Assembly (NCBI RefSeq): GCF_034424315.1
Contig: NZ_CP139972.1
Location: 5,208,001-5,272,000 of the forward strand
From: Chitinophaga sancti
Lineage (GTDB): Bacteria; Bacteroidota; Bacteroidia; Chitinophagales; Chitinophagaceae
Reading direction: 5' to 3'
DNA: 64,000 nt
In this document: positions 50,410 through 58,405 of the stretch, piece after piece
How the letters are laid out: every line of letters begins with the position of its first letter
How positions within the stretch are numbered: the first letter of the stretch is position 1
Notes under the pieces: generated by a model
Seen by the model: only the letters and a program-made list of their open reading frames with translations
What the model was told of the DNA's origin: nothing
Databases searched by the model: none
Program-made: the position numbers and the translations under genes

Positions 50410-51282
50410 CTATATTATTTTATAATTCCTGTAATCGAACAATCGCCTACCAGTTCTTTTTTCTATCCAGTACAGAATACTGTCTTTGAACCCAAACTTC
50501 TTCCTGCTGATATCATGCTCAAATTTCCAGTTCTTCTCATCAATTCTTGACTGCATAGCCTGCGGATGCTTACCCTTAAACACTTCCAGGCTATCTACCT
50601 CTCCATAATCAAACTCAGAAATATTCACACGCTTCTTCATCTTCTCATCATTCGCCCCATTATATAAAGTGTATGAATTATTCAATTTCCTTGCCTGCGC
50701 TTCCGGATCCTTTACCCATCCATAATGATAAATATGCGCGTCAACCGGCTTCACATGCAATTTCTGCCCCTCTTTCCTGAAACCCTGTGCATCCCGGTAA
50801 GAAGAGATCTTCTTATCATTCCTGATCACCCTGATCTCATTCTTATACCACACTCTCGAATCTCCTATATAATCGTAGCTACCAAAGAAGTGCATATACT
50901 CAAACAACAATCCTTCTACTCTTGGATCATCTTTGTATTTCTCCATCGCAGCCTTAATAGCCGGGTAATCCTTTTCATGCACCACCTCATCAGCCTGTAT
51001 ATAAAAACACCAGTCAGCATCCGAACTTACATGCGCAAATGCCTTGTCTGTTTCTACTGCCAGGATCCTGCCGCCTTCTTTCAGTGAATCATCCCATACA
51101 GAATGTGTGATCTTAATCTTGGGAGAATCGATCGACTGGATAAGCGCCAATGTTCCATCATCAGAATCACCAACACTGACAATCACCTCATCGCACAGTG
51201 GCAGGATCGACCTGATAGATGCCAATACAGGATAGTCATATTTAACGGCATTACGAACAAAAGTGAATCCGGCTACTTTCAT
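50410..51282 (-). CDS. Glycosyltransferase family 2 protein
   Basis: The 290-residue protein starts MKVAGFTFVRNAVKYDYPVL and shows the GT-A fold of GT2 enzymes: DEVIVSVGDSDDGTLALIQS (nucleotide-binding strand), then WCFYIQADEVVHEKDYPAIK, where QADE stands for the DxD-like metal site. Later parts include EIRVIRNDKKISSYRDAQGF and HIYHYGWVKDPEAQARKL. The ATG at 51282 gives the usual start; the open frame runs further up into the meaB region without family support. It is divergent from meaB (50 bp). Confidence 0.87.
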   Translation of the reverse strand: MKVAGFTFVRNAVKYDYPVLASIRSILPLCDEVIVSVGDSDDGTLALIQSIDSPKIKITHSVWDDSLKEGGRILAVETDKAFAHVSSDADWCFYIQADEVVHEKDYPAIKAAMEKYKDDPRVEGLLFEYMHFFGSYDYIGDSRVWYKNEIRVIRNDKKISSYRDAQGFRKEGQKLHVKPVDAHIYHYGWVKDPEAQARKLNNSYTLYNGANDEKMKKRVNISEFDYGEVDSLEVFKGKHPQAMQSRIDEKNWKFEHDISRKKFGFKDSILYWIEKRTGRRLFDYRNYKII

Positions 51283-51332
51283 ATAATAGTTATATTGGCT
51301 GCGAAGATAATTCGTTATTCGTAAATTAGAAG

Positions 51333-52232
51333 ATGCGTTCTCTATTGACAGCTCTATTACAGGGCTCAACCAGGGCCCTGGCCCGATGTATTACCCTGGT
51401 GGAAAATGAAGCCAGTGGGTACGAAGCCCTGTTAGCAGACCTGCCAGTCAATCACCATACCCGGGTGATAGGGATCACAGGCCCTCCCGGTGCCGGTAAA
51501 AGCACCCTCGTAAATGGCCTGATCGAACTATTGCTGGAACAAGGTAAGAAAGTCGGTATCATCGCCGTAGATCCAAGCTCCCCCTTCAATTACGGTGCCC
51601 TGCTGGGAGACAGGGTGCGCATGGCCCAGCATTTCAACAACGATAACGTTTTTATCCGTTCCATGGCCAGCCGGGGAGCCCTGGGAGGCCTCAGCCCACG
51701 TATTATTGAAGTGAGCGACCTGATGAAAGCCGCGGGTTTCGATTATCTCTTTATCGAAACAGTAGGAGTGGGGCAAAGCGAGGTAGAAATAGCAGGAATT
51801 GCCAGCACCACCGTAGTTGTCGTCGTACCCGAAGCCGGCGATGAAATACAAACCATGAAAGCAGGGCTGATGGAAATTGCCGACATCTTCGTGGTAAATA
51901 AAGCAGACAGGGATAACGCAGATGCATTTGTAAAAAACCTGCGCATCCTGGCACATAGCCGGGTACATGAAACAGCCGTATTAAAAACAGTTGCTACCAC
52001 CAGCCAGGGCTTAAAAGAACTGATCCAGGCCATCGATCAGCATCAGCAGCACCTTACCCAAACCCCTGAAAAACATGCACAACTACTTACCGAAAAAGCA
52101 TGGCAACTGATACAGCGCCAGCGAATGAAAGCCTATAACAGGCAGGCACTCTATCAGCAAATTAAAACCGGACTGGAAAAGGGTGACTTCAATTTGTACC
52201 GCTTCTTACAATCCATTTACGCAGCAGAATAG
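51333..52232 (+). CDS. meaB: Methylmalonyl-CoA mutase-associated GTPase MeaB
   Basis: MeaB is a G3E-type P-loop GTPase that protects and reloads B12-dependent methylmalonyl-CoA mutase. The 299-residue protein has Walker A GITGPPGAGKSTLVNGLIE near residue 50, VDPSSPFNYGALLGDRVRM, IRSMASRGALGGLS (switch region), ETVGVGQSEVEIA and the guanine motif NKAD. The mutase genes are not in the window. Its 3' end overlaps the convergent ClC gene by 44 bp. Confidence 0.94.
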   Translation: MRSLLTALLQGSTRALARCITLVENEASGYEALLADLPVNHHTRVIGITGPPGAGKSTLVNGLIELLLEQGKKVGIIAVDPSSPFNYGALLGDRVRMAQHFNNDNVFIRSMASRGALGGLSPRIIEVSDLMKAAGFDYLFIETVGVGQSEVEIAGIASTTVVVVVPEAGDEIQTMKAGLMEIADIFVVNKADRDNADAFVKNLRILAHSRVHETAVLKTVATTSQGLKELIQAIDQHQQHLTQTPEKHAQLLTEKAWQLIQRQRMKAYNRQALYQQIKTGLEKGDFNLYRFLQSIYAAE

Positions 52233-53298
52233 CTGGTATCAGTGCGGTGATAACAGGTAAGAGAACCATCCACTGATGGGTGAGCTCTATAGAAAGGATA
52301 AGCGCAGTCAATATTACCGGCAGTCTACCCGCCAACAGGGCAACAATGCCTACGATAGCCGCTAAACCAGGTGTTACATCCGTTTGACCAGCTGCCAGGC
52401 AAATCAGGAATATACTGGCCATTCCCAATGCACCACCAATTAACAGAAATGGTGAAATGATCAATTCCCTTCCCGGCGCTCCAGCGCCCGCAGCCAGGAT
52501 CAGCATCACCATACGGACAAGCGATAATCCCAGCAGGATCTGTAAATTGATGTGACCACTCGCCAGCTCCGGAATAAAATTGCTGCCAGTACCCAAACCC
52601 TCAGGCCGCAGCCAACCCAGCACGCCAATAACAAACGCCGCTGCTACCGGCAACCATGCCCGCTGAAAGGTAATTTGCCCCAGCTTTTTAATCAGCCAGT
52701 TCATAAGGATCCCTAAGAGAGATACCACCATACCAGCTAAAAAGTAGATATATAAGTTACCCAACCTGAAGGCTGGTAAGGTTTCTAAAAATAAAACAGC
52801 ATCCCAGCCCCTCCATACAAATCTAAGCAGGCACCCTGTTCCTGCCGCCAGCACAAGAGCCAGTACATTCAACACAGACACCTCCACAAAACCCAGTTCA
52901 AATACCAAAACAGCCCCTGCCACCGGTGCATTTAATAAACAAGCCAATCCAGAGGCTATCACAGCTGCTTTCAGCAATTTCCTTTCACCGCATAAGAACA
53001 AACCGCTGGCCAGCACTCCTTCTATCCCAAATGGGAAACCCGCACCGGTCATTATTACAGCACTAAGCGGAGTGAGCGATTTTTTTCCGGACTTTATCAA
53101 CAGTATCCCCAGCAGCGCGCCGGCTACAGGAATAACAACCATCCATGCGCCCAGGCCGGAATTGCTGAGATCTGGCGCCTCAATAGAAAACGCCCCTAAA
53201 TAGCAAAGAGAGCTCAATGCATTGATCAAATAGATGAGGCATTGCACCCCAACAGCTCCCAAAAATGCAGCAATCACAACAAGGCCTAAATTTTTCAT
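52189..53298 (-). CDS. Divergent ClC-family chloride channel/transporter
   Basis: The 369-residue membrane protein has about ten hydrophobic helices and two recognisable ClC regions. The GAGFPFGIEGVLASGLFL segment corresponds to the GREGPxxxxGA motif and keeps the gating glutamate but lacks the Arg and Pro; LLNAPVAGAVLVFELG matches the FNAPLAGxLFxLE helix. In the second half, GAGAPGRELIISPFLLIGGA matches GGxGGxFxPxxxxGA. The first selectivity motif GSGIP is not visible, and the protein is shorter than usual (about 430-470 residues). Ion specificity therefore cannot be stated. Confidence 0.8.
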   Translation of the reverse strand: MKNLGLVVIAAFLGAVGVQCLIYLINALSSLCYLGAFSIEAPDLSNSGLGAWMVVIPVAGALLGILLIKSGKKSLTPLSAVIMTGAGFPFGIEGVLASGLFLCGERKLLKAAVIASGLACLLNAPVAGAVLVFELGFVEVSVLNVLALVLAAGTGCLLRFVWRGWDAVLFLETLPAFRLGNLYIYFLAGMVVSLLGILMNWLIKKLGQITFQRAWLPVAAAFVIGVLGWLRPEGLGTGSNFIPELASGHINLQILLGLSLVRMVMLILAAGAGAPGRELIISPFLLIGGALGMASIFLICLAAGQTDVTPGLAAIVGIVALLAGRLPVILTALILSIELTHQWMVLLPVITALIPAILLRKWIVRSGTN

Positions 53299-53481
53299 TC
53301 TTAACTTCTGATTATGTTAATGACACGTTAACAAAAAAGACTACTTATTTAAGATCAATTTAATTCCTCATTTATTACAATCTAATAATAAAATTCTTAT
53401 CCTGATAACACCTACTTCATTTTCGTGAGTAACAGATCGTCAATAGCATGTTAAATATTTCATGCCCTATAGACCCCTCCC

Positions 53482-53489
53482 TACTTTTG
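53482..53489 (+). promoter_or_regulatory. -7 box (TACTTTTG) for the DUF2024 gene
   Basis: A full TAnnTTTG match 34 bp before the ATG at 53524. Confidence 0.5.
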
Positions 53490-53523
53490 TGCGACCTAAA
53501 TAACTGTTATTGACTTTTAATTC

Positions 53524-53790
53524 ATGTCCATGGAAGTTGCTATTTTCGACACCTATGTGAAGCGCCGGGAAGGAGGTTACATGCATTTTGACATCATCGT
53601 CTCCTCCGATACTAATTACGAAAGCGTCCTCACTTTCGGCAATGCTTATCTTAAATCGCGTTCACTCACTGCCCCCATCATTTCTTCCCGCGACTGCAGG
53701 TTCTGCCATATGCAGGAAACCGTTCCTTCCTGGGAGAAAAATATTCAGCAGCAAGGTTATCACATTTACGAATTAGAAGGTTGCAGGTAA
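53524..53790 (+). CDS. DUF2024 family protein
   Basis: The 88-residue protein (a start at the second ATG, 53530, would give 86) matches DUF2024: VAIFDTYVKRREGGYMHFDI, ESVLTFGNAYLKSRSL, and a CxxC-like DCRFCHMQETVPSW followed by QQGYHIYELEGC. The Cys-His cluster may bind metal; function unknown. It has its own promoter and terminator. Confidence 0.85.
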   Translation: MSMEVAIFDTYVKRREGGYMHFDIIVSSDTNYESVLTFGNAYLKSRSLTAPIISSRDCRFCHMQETVPSWEKNIQQQGYHIYELEGCR

Positions 53791-53802
53791 TACTGTAGCA
53801 CA

Positions 53803-53830
53803 AAGGGCTGACCATCGCTGATCAGCCCTT
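53803..53830. terminator. Terminator hairpin after the DUF2024 gene
   Basis: AAGGGCTGA (53803-53811) pairs with TCAGCCCTT (53822-53830). It lies between the convergent DUF2024 gene and the small membrane protein gene. Confidence 0.75.
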
Positions 53831-53852
53831 CGCTATTTTGATGTAATAGTAA

Positions 53853-54065
53853 TTATGCCTGTTGTCTGTTATTCCAGTAATAACGGAAGCCCAGAAATCC
53901 AATGATAATGAGTGGCGTGGCCGCCAGCATTAGAATACCCGCATTCAAACCCTTTGCAGGGCCTTCTCCCAGTTGCTGTGCTGTCTTGGTACAAAGAGAG
54001 CACTGTGCCATTGTGTGAATGCTCAGGGCCAGGAGTACAACTGCTATTTGTCCAATCTTTTTCAT
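53853..54065 (-). CDS. Small membrane protein with a CxxC motif, end of the respiratory locus
   Basis: The 70-residue product has a signal-like first segment (MKKIGQIAVVLLALSIHTMA), then a CSLC motif shortly after it, and a second hydrophobic segment (GILMLAATPLIIIGFLGFRY) before a short polar end. The two cysteines would face the periplasm near the membrane. I do not know a family name. It follows the DUF420 gene by 82 bp on the same strand, so it may help with redox or metal handling for the oxidase; this is inference from position. Confidence 0.7.
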   Translation of the reverse strand: MKKIGQIAVVLLALSIHTMAQCSLCTKTAQQLGEGPAKGLNAGILMLAATPLIIIGFLGFRYYWNNRQQA

Positions 54066-54147
54066 ACCTCGAATTTACGGATTAAAATTACATCTGCCCC
54101 CGGCGGAAAATGTAAGGGCATTATTTTAAAAAATATCCTTTTTGCCA

Positions 54148-54720
54148 TCAATAATAAGGTGAGATCATCACATACACGATCACCCCGGTCACCGCCACAT
54201 AAAACCAGATCGGCCAGGTAATGCGTGCTATTTTCTTATGCTTTTCAAAATCATTCTGGAACCCACGCAGTAATGTAAACAACACCAGCGGAACTATAAT
54301 CCCCGCCAGCACAATATGCGTGATGAGAATAAAGAAATAAACATACCTCATACCACCCGCCGCTGCTTTCTCCGCCTCAGTTACAATGTAGTCATGGTTC
54401 ACATCACCATACATAGTAGACTTCACAAAAAAGTGATACGTCACATACGAAACCAGGAAGATCGCTGACAATGCTACTGCAATCAGGTTCGCTGTTTTAT
54501 GCGCCTTAACCTGCTTTACCTTGATAAAATACAGACTTGCCAACAACAACACTGCCGTTGCTGAATTCAATGCCGCATGAAACAATGGCAACACTGTCAC
54601 ATTGAAGCCTGCTTCCATATGCTGACGGGGCATAAACATCAACAGGGCCACTACTACCGGTATCGCAACTGATACGATCGCAATAGGCAGATTTAGATTT
54701 TTGTTTGTAAGACTACTCAT
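54148..54720 (-). CDS. DUF420 membrane protein
   Basis: The 190-residue protein has five or so hydrophobic helices and matches DUF420, a family usually found with cytochrome oxidase genes: FNVTVLPLFHAALNSATAVL, VKAHKTANLIAVALSAIFLV, YFFILITHIVLAGIIVPLVL and KIARITWPIWFYVAVTGVIV. Histidines in the helices (FHAALN, KAHK, THIVLA) suggest a metal or heme site. The ATG at 54720 is chosen; codons above it do not fit. Its role is probably in oxidase assembly but is not established. Confidence 0.87.
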   Translation of the reverse strand: MSSLTNKNLNLPIAIVSVAIPVVVALLMFMPRQHMEAGFNVTVLPLFHAALNSATAVLLLASLYFIKVKQVKAHKTANLIAVALSAIFLVSYVTYHFFVKSTMYGDVNHDYIVTEAEKAAAGGMRYVYFFILITHIVLAGIIVPLVLFTLLRGFQNDFEKHKKIARITWPIWFYVAVTGVIVYVMISPYY

Positions 54721-54816
54721 GTCGGGATATTTTAAGCAAAAAAGTGAAACGGCAACGCTATTACTTAGCGTACACACATTCCACTATCTTACTTACTTTT
54801 CATTTTAATAATTTTC

Positions 54817-55497
54817 TTATTCAGTACCTGGATTTAAGATCCTCTTCAGAAAAGGAGGACGATTCTTTGCTTTCTCCAGATGTAATACTGCGATGTCATT
54901 TGCAATCTTGCGAATCACATTGCTGTCTGTTCCATCATAGTATCCCCTGATATGGCGATCCTTGTCCAGCAGGATCAGTTTCTCTGTATGAATAAAATCA
55001 TCCGGCCCGCCATCACCATCTGTCACATTCACAAAAAGCTCATGTCGTGCCAGGTCATAAATATCCTTCTTACTACCTGTCAATAAAGACCAGTTATCAG
55101 GATTGATATTGCGTTTCAATCCATATTGACGTAATGTTTCCGACGAATCCCTTTCAGGATCTACTGTCAGCGACATTAGCTGCAGCAAGGTATCACTCTT
55201 GATATATGCTTTTTGCAGCTTCTCCAGGTTCTTCATCATAACAGGGCAAATGCTGGGACAGGAAGTAAAGAAGAAATTCACCAGCACCATTTTATGAGGC
55301 ACATCATGCAGGGAAACCGGCATCCCCATCTGGTTGGTAAATGTAAAATCCTTTACCGTATGGTAGATCGTATCATACGTTTTCTTCCCATCTTTTATCA
55401 CAGTATCTACCCGCTCCGCTACATAATGGCGGGGAAGGGGTACTGCATCCTCCCGATAGTGATCTACTATCAGGTAGCCCACCAATGGCAACAGCAC
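54817..55497 (-). CDS. SCO1/SenC copper chaperone family protein, non-ATG start
   Basis: SCO proteins deliver copper to the CuA site of cytochrome oxidase subunit II. The visible protein (226 residues from the GTG at 55497) has a membrane anchor, a thioredoxin fold with the copper-binding FFFTSCPSICPVMMKNLEKL (CxxxC), and the C-terminal His in FIHTEKLILLDKDRHIRGYY. The anchor continues in frame above the GTG (residues GLLGLVLA), and no ATG, GTG or TTG occurs there before the stop at 55570, so initiation may be at ATA 55545 or ATT 55563. Confidence 0.88.
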   Translation of the reverse strand: MLLPLVGYLIVDHYREDAVPLPRHYVAERVDTVIKDGKKTYDTIYHTVKDFTFTNQMGMPVSLHDVPHKMVLVNFFFTSCPSICPVMMKNLEKLQKAYIKSDTLLQLMSLTVDPERDSSETLRQYGLKRNINPDNWSLLTGSKKDIYDLARHELFVNVTDGDGGPDDFIHTEKLILLDKDRHIRGYYDGTDSNVIRKIANDIAVLHLEKAKNRPPFLKRILNPGTE

Positions 55498-55626
55498 GGC
55501 GAGTACTAATCCTAAAAGTCCTTTCTGTGTGATGGCGTATGGTATTAAATGTGAACAAAAAATTACGCTTTACAATATCCGCATCGCTGGGGACAATGTA
55601 AAGCGTAACAGTATAAAAGTGATAAA

Positions 55627-56043
55627 TTATTCGTGGTGTCCCTCTCCTTCTTCCGTACTGATCACCTGTGCTTTTTCAGCTGCCTTTGGTGTACCAGGCG
55701 CCAGGTCTTTACGCATGTTCTTCCATGAATCACCATCAGCCAGGAAAGCGATGACAAACCAGACAAACAACAGCAATGGCATCAGCACCGTCATGATCAG
55801 GTTCCTGATCTCATGACCAAGGTGCATGAATTCCGCTACGATGAAGAAAGCCTTTACAATAGTCAGGATGACGAACAGGGAGTTTACTGGTAATTTAGGC
55901 CAGTGAAATTGCATATGCGCCAAAGCAATGACGATTTCAAAAATTGTGATCCCTAATAAAATCCAAAACGTTCTCCAGATGGTCTTGGTCGAGCTATCTG
56001 CTACATGAACGTCCTGACCTGCGTCTGTATGTGTATTTGACAT
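55627..56043 (-). CDS. Cytochrome c oxidase subunit IV family protein
   Basis: The 138-residue protein has three hydrophobic helices (TFWILLGITIFEIVIALAHM, FVILTIVKAFFIVAEFMHLG, VLMPLLLFVWFVIAFLADGD), as in prokaryotic COX subunit IV (CtaF/CyoD-like). The phrase KAFFIVAEFMHLGHE is typical. The N- and C-termini are charged and hydrophilic. It lies between subunit III and the SCO gene, in the expected place. Confidence 0.9.
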   Translation of the reverse strand: MSNTHTDAGQDVHVADSSTKTIWRTFWILLGITIFEIVIALAHMQFHWPKLPVNSLFVILTIVKAFFIVAEFMHLGHEIRNLIMTVLMPLLLFVWFVIAFLADGDSWKNMRKDLAPGTPKAAEKAQVISTEEGEGHHE

Positions 56044-56086
56044 GTGTTCTCTTTTTAAAATTCCAATTTACTAATAAGCAATCCGA

Positions 56087-56761
56087 TCAGAGCAGGTAGA
56101 AGCAGGTGAATACGAATACCCAAACCAGGTCTACAAAGTGCCAGTACAGACCAACTTTTTCCACCATTTCATAGTGACCTCTGTCTTCATAAGTACCTTT
56201 CAGTACATTAGACAGGATTACGATGTTCAGGATCACACCGGAGGTTACGTGCAAACCGTGGAAACCCGTGATCGTAAAGAAGAAGTTAGTAAAGTTACTG
56301 GAAGCAACAGTACCGTCAGCATTAGGGAAAGGATTTCTACCCCACCATGCATGCTCATGCCACAGGTGTGTCCACTCCCATGCCTGACAGCTCAGGAACG
56401 CGATACCACCAATGATTGTCAGGATCATCCATTTTACAACATCCTTCTGACGACGCTGGTGACCAGCATGTACAGCCAAAACCATGGTTACAGAGCTCAT
56501 GATCAGAATGAATGTCATCAAGCTCACAAATCCCATTGGAACATGTCTTTCGCCTAAACCAGGGAAAGAACGGAACACTTCGTTGGGGTTAGGCCATGAA
56601 GGACTCATGAAACGGATAGTTCCATATGATATCAACAATGCTCCAAAAGTGAACGCATCTGACAACAGGAAGTACCACATCATCAACTTACCGTAGCTCA
56701 CATTAAAAGGAGAATGTCCCCCGGACCACCATTTTTTCTTCGCTGTAACTGCTGTATCCAT
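56087..56761 (-). CDS. Cytochrome c oxidase subunit III (second copy)
   Basis: The 224-residue membrane protein has the seven-helix or shorter bacterial subunit III form: KLMMWYFLLSDAFTFGALLI, MSSVTMVLAVHAGHQRRQKD, CQAWEWTHLWHEHAW, GFHGLHVTSGVILNIVILSN and GLYWHFVDLVWVFVFTCFYL. The motif EW...H and GFHGLHV...WHFVD is diagnostic. It follows a shorter subunit III gene in the same direction, so the locus holds two. Confidence 0.93.
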   Translation of the reverse strand: MDTAVTAKKKWWSGGHSPFNVSYGKLMMWYFLLSDAFTFGALLISYGTIRFMSPSWPNPNEVFRSFPGLGERHVPMGFVSLMTFILIMSSVTMVLAVHAGHQRRQKDVVKWMILTIIGGIAFLSCQAWEWTHLWHEHAWWGRNPFPNADGTVASSNFTNFFFTITGFHGLHVTSGVILNIVILSNVLKGTYEDRGHYEMVEKVGLYWHFVDLVWVFVFTCFYLL

Positions 56762-56792
56762 TGTTTGTTTTGTAAATTAATTTTTAGAAGGT

Positions 56793-57362
56793 TTATCTGG
56801 CAATACTCAGAAAAATCAAAAGGTAAATCCACAGAATGTCTACAAAGTGCCAGTAAGTAGAAGCTACCTCAATCGGAACTGAACTATAGCTCAATACTTT
56901 GGTTCTGAAAGCCCTGCCAAACAGCACCAGCAAGGCAACCACTCCACCCAGTACGTGCAGCAGGTGAACACCCACTATCACATAGATGAAAGAGCCGGAA
57001 GCCGGACCATTTAAAGGCATTCCTCTCTGTGTCATTTGTGAAAATCCAATCCACTGACAAACCGCAAAAGCTATTCCTAACATGGCGGTCAGCGTGATCA
57101 GCTGTTTGTATGCCTGCATATTTCTGTTTCTGAACTGCTTCACAGCCATCTGAACAGTTAAGCTACTGGTCAGGATGACTGCTGTACTTGCCCAGAAGAT
57201 CATAGGCAGATCGAAAGTGACCCAGTTTGCTTGCGATCGCTTTACAACATACGCGCTGGTAAAACCAATAAACATCATTGTAATACTCCCCATAGCAATC
57301 CATAGGGAATATTTGTGTGGATGAATCTTTTTGCGTTGTTGTAAACTCATTGCCTGCATCAC
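56793..57362 (-). CDS. Cytochrome c oxidase subunit III (first, shorter copy)
   Basis: The 189-residue protein has five hydrophobic helices: KYSLWIAMGSITMMFIGFTS, ASTAVILTSSLTVQMAVKQF, and IYVIVGVHLLHVLGGVVALL, ending in STYWHFVDILWIYLLIFLSI. The phrase VGVHLLHVLGG and YWHFVD mark it as subunit III. It is shorter and lacks much of the loop region of the next gene. In Bacteroidota two such genes in a row are common. It starts 20 bp after ctaB. Confidence 0.92.
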   Translation of the reverse strand: MMQAMSLQQRKKIHPHKYSLWIAMGSITMMFIGFTSAYVVKRSQANWVTFDLPMIFWASTAVILTSSLTVQMAVKQFRNRNMQAYKQLITLTAMLGIAFAVCQWIGFSQMTQRGMPLNGPASGSFIYVIVGVHLLHVLGGVVALLVLFGRAFRTKVLSYSSVPIEVASTYWHFVDILWIYLLIFLSIAR

Positions 57363-57382
57363 TATTTTGTCTTTAAAACTTA

Positions 57383-58291
57383 TTAAATGTTATGCACTTT
57401 ATCTGCCAACAATGCCAGTTGCATTATTGTGAGGTAGATGTAAGAACCAAACATCAGCTTGCGCGCTGCCGGTGCATCACATTTCCTGTACAGATTTACC
57501 GCACGGTAAAGGAAGAAGAAGGTAGCCAGCAATACAATCACTGCAGAAATACCACCACTTACTCTAAAGAGATAAGGAAGAAAGCCCAGCGGGATCAGGA
57601 GGAATGTATACATTACTGCCTGGATAGCAATCATCCTGTTTGGCTCAGAACCGTTTGGTAATAATTTAAAACCGGCTTTTGTGTAGTCACTATGCCCAAT
57701 CCATGCAATCGCCCAGAAATGTGGAAATTGCCATACGAACTGCAGCGCATATAATGACCAGCCACCTGCGCCTAATTCATCAGCACCTGCTGCCCAGCCT
57801 ATCAATAGTGGCATCGCTCCCGGAAATGCACCCACCAGCACCGCCAGCGAATTCCATTTTTTCCAGGGGGTGTAGATAAAGGCATACATTACCAGGGATA
57901 ATAAGCTCAAACCAGCACTCAGCCAGTTGAAAGCCCATGCCATGATCAATACACCTGAGATAGCCGTTACAAAAGCCAATACCCTGGCTTCTGCTTCAGA
58001 AACACGACCTGAAGGCAGTGGCCTTACGGCTGTACGCTTCATTAACTTGTCTGTCTCTACCTCGATTAACTGATTAATAGTGTTAGCTGAACCGGATACT
58101 AATAAACCACCGGCAAATAATTCTACGATCTTTATCAACGAAAACTCCACTCCAGGCACAAGGAGGTAACCCACTACACTGGAAAACACAACCATAAAGG
58201 TCAGATTAAACTTCATCAGCTGAGAATAATCCTTCACCTTACTGGCTACTACATACGACAACGATAATTTTATGGAGTTTTCTCTTATCAT
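57383..58291 (-). CDS. ctaB: Heme O synthase (protoheme IX farnesyltransferase)
   Basis: The enzyme adds a farnesyl chain to heme B to give heme O, the precursor of heme A for the aa3 oxidase. The 302-residue membrane protein has the UbiA family pattern: DYSQLMKFNLTFMVVFSSVV, NTINQLIEVETDKLMKRTAV and RPLPSGRVSEAEA, YTPWKKWNSLAVLVGAFPGA, and WQFPHFWAIAWIGHSDYTKA. The ATG at 58291 is used. It lies between subunit I and subunit III genes. Confidence 0.94.
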   Translation of the reverse strand: MIRENSIKLSLSYVVASKVKDYSQLMKFNLTFMVVFSSVVGYLLVPGVEFSLIKIVELFAGGLLVSGSANTINQLIEVETDKLMKRTAVRPLPSGRVSEAEARVLAFVTAISGVLIMAWAFNWLSAGLSLLSLVMYAFIYTPWKKWNSLAVLVGAFPGAMPLLIGWAAGADELGAGGWSLYALQFVWQFPHFWAIAWIGHSDYTKAGFKLLPNGSEPNRMIAIQAVMYTFLLIPLGFLPYLFRVSGGISAVIVLLATFFFLYRAVNLYRKCDAPAARKLMFGSYIYLTIMQLALLADKVHNI

Positions 58292-58405
58292 TTCTTTGTC
58301 CAATTCCGTGAGTGCGCGCTCACAGGGGTCCAAAAATATCAATCTTCACTTTCGTTTTGAAGTTGCCCTCCCTTTTAATGGGGGAGGACAACCGGCAGCT
58401 CAGTA

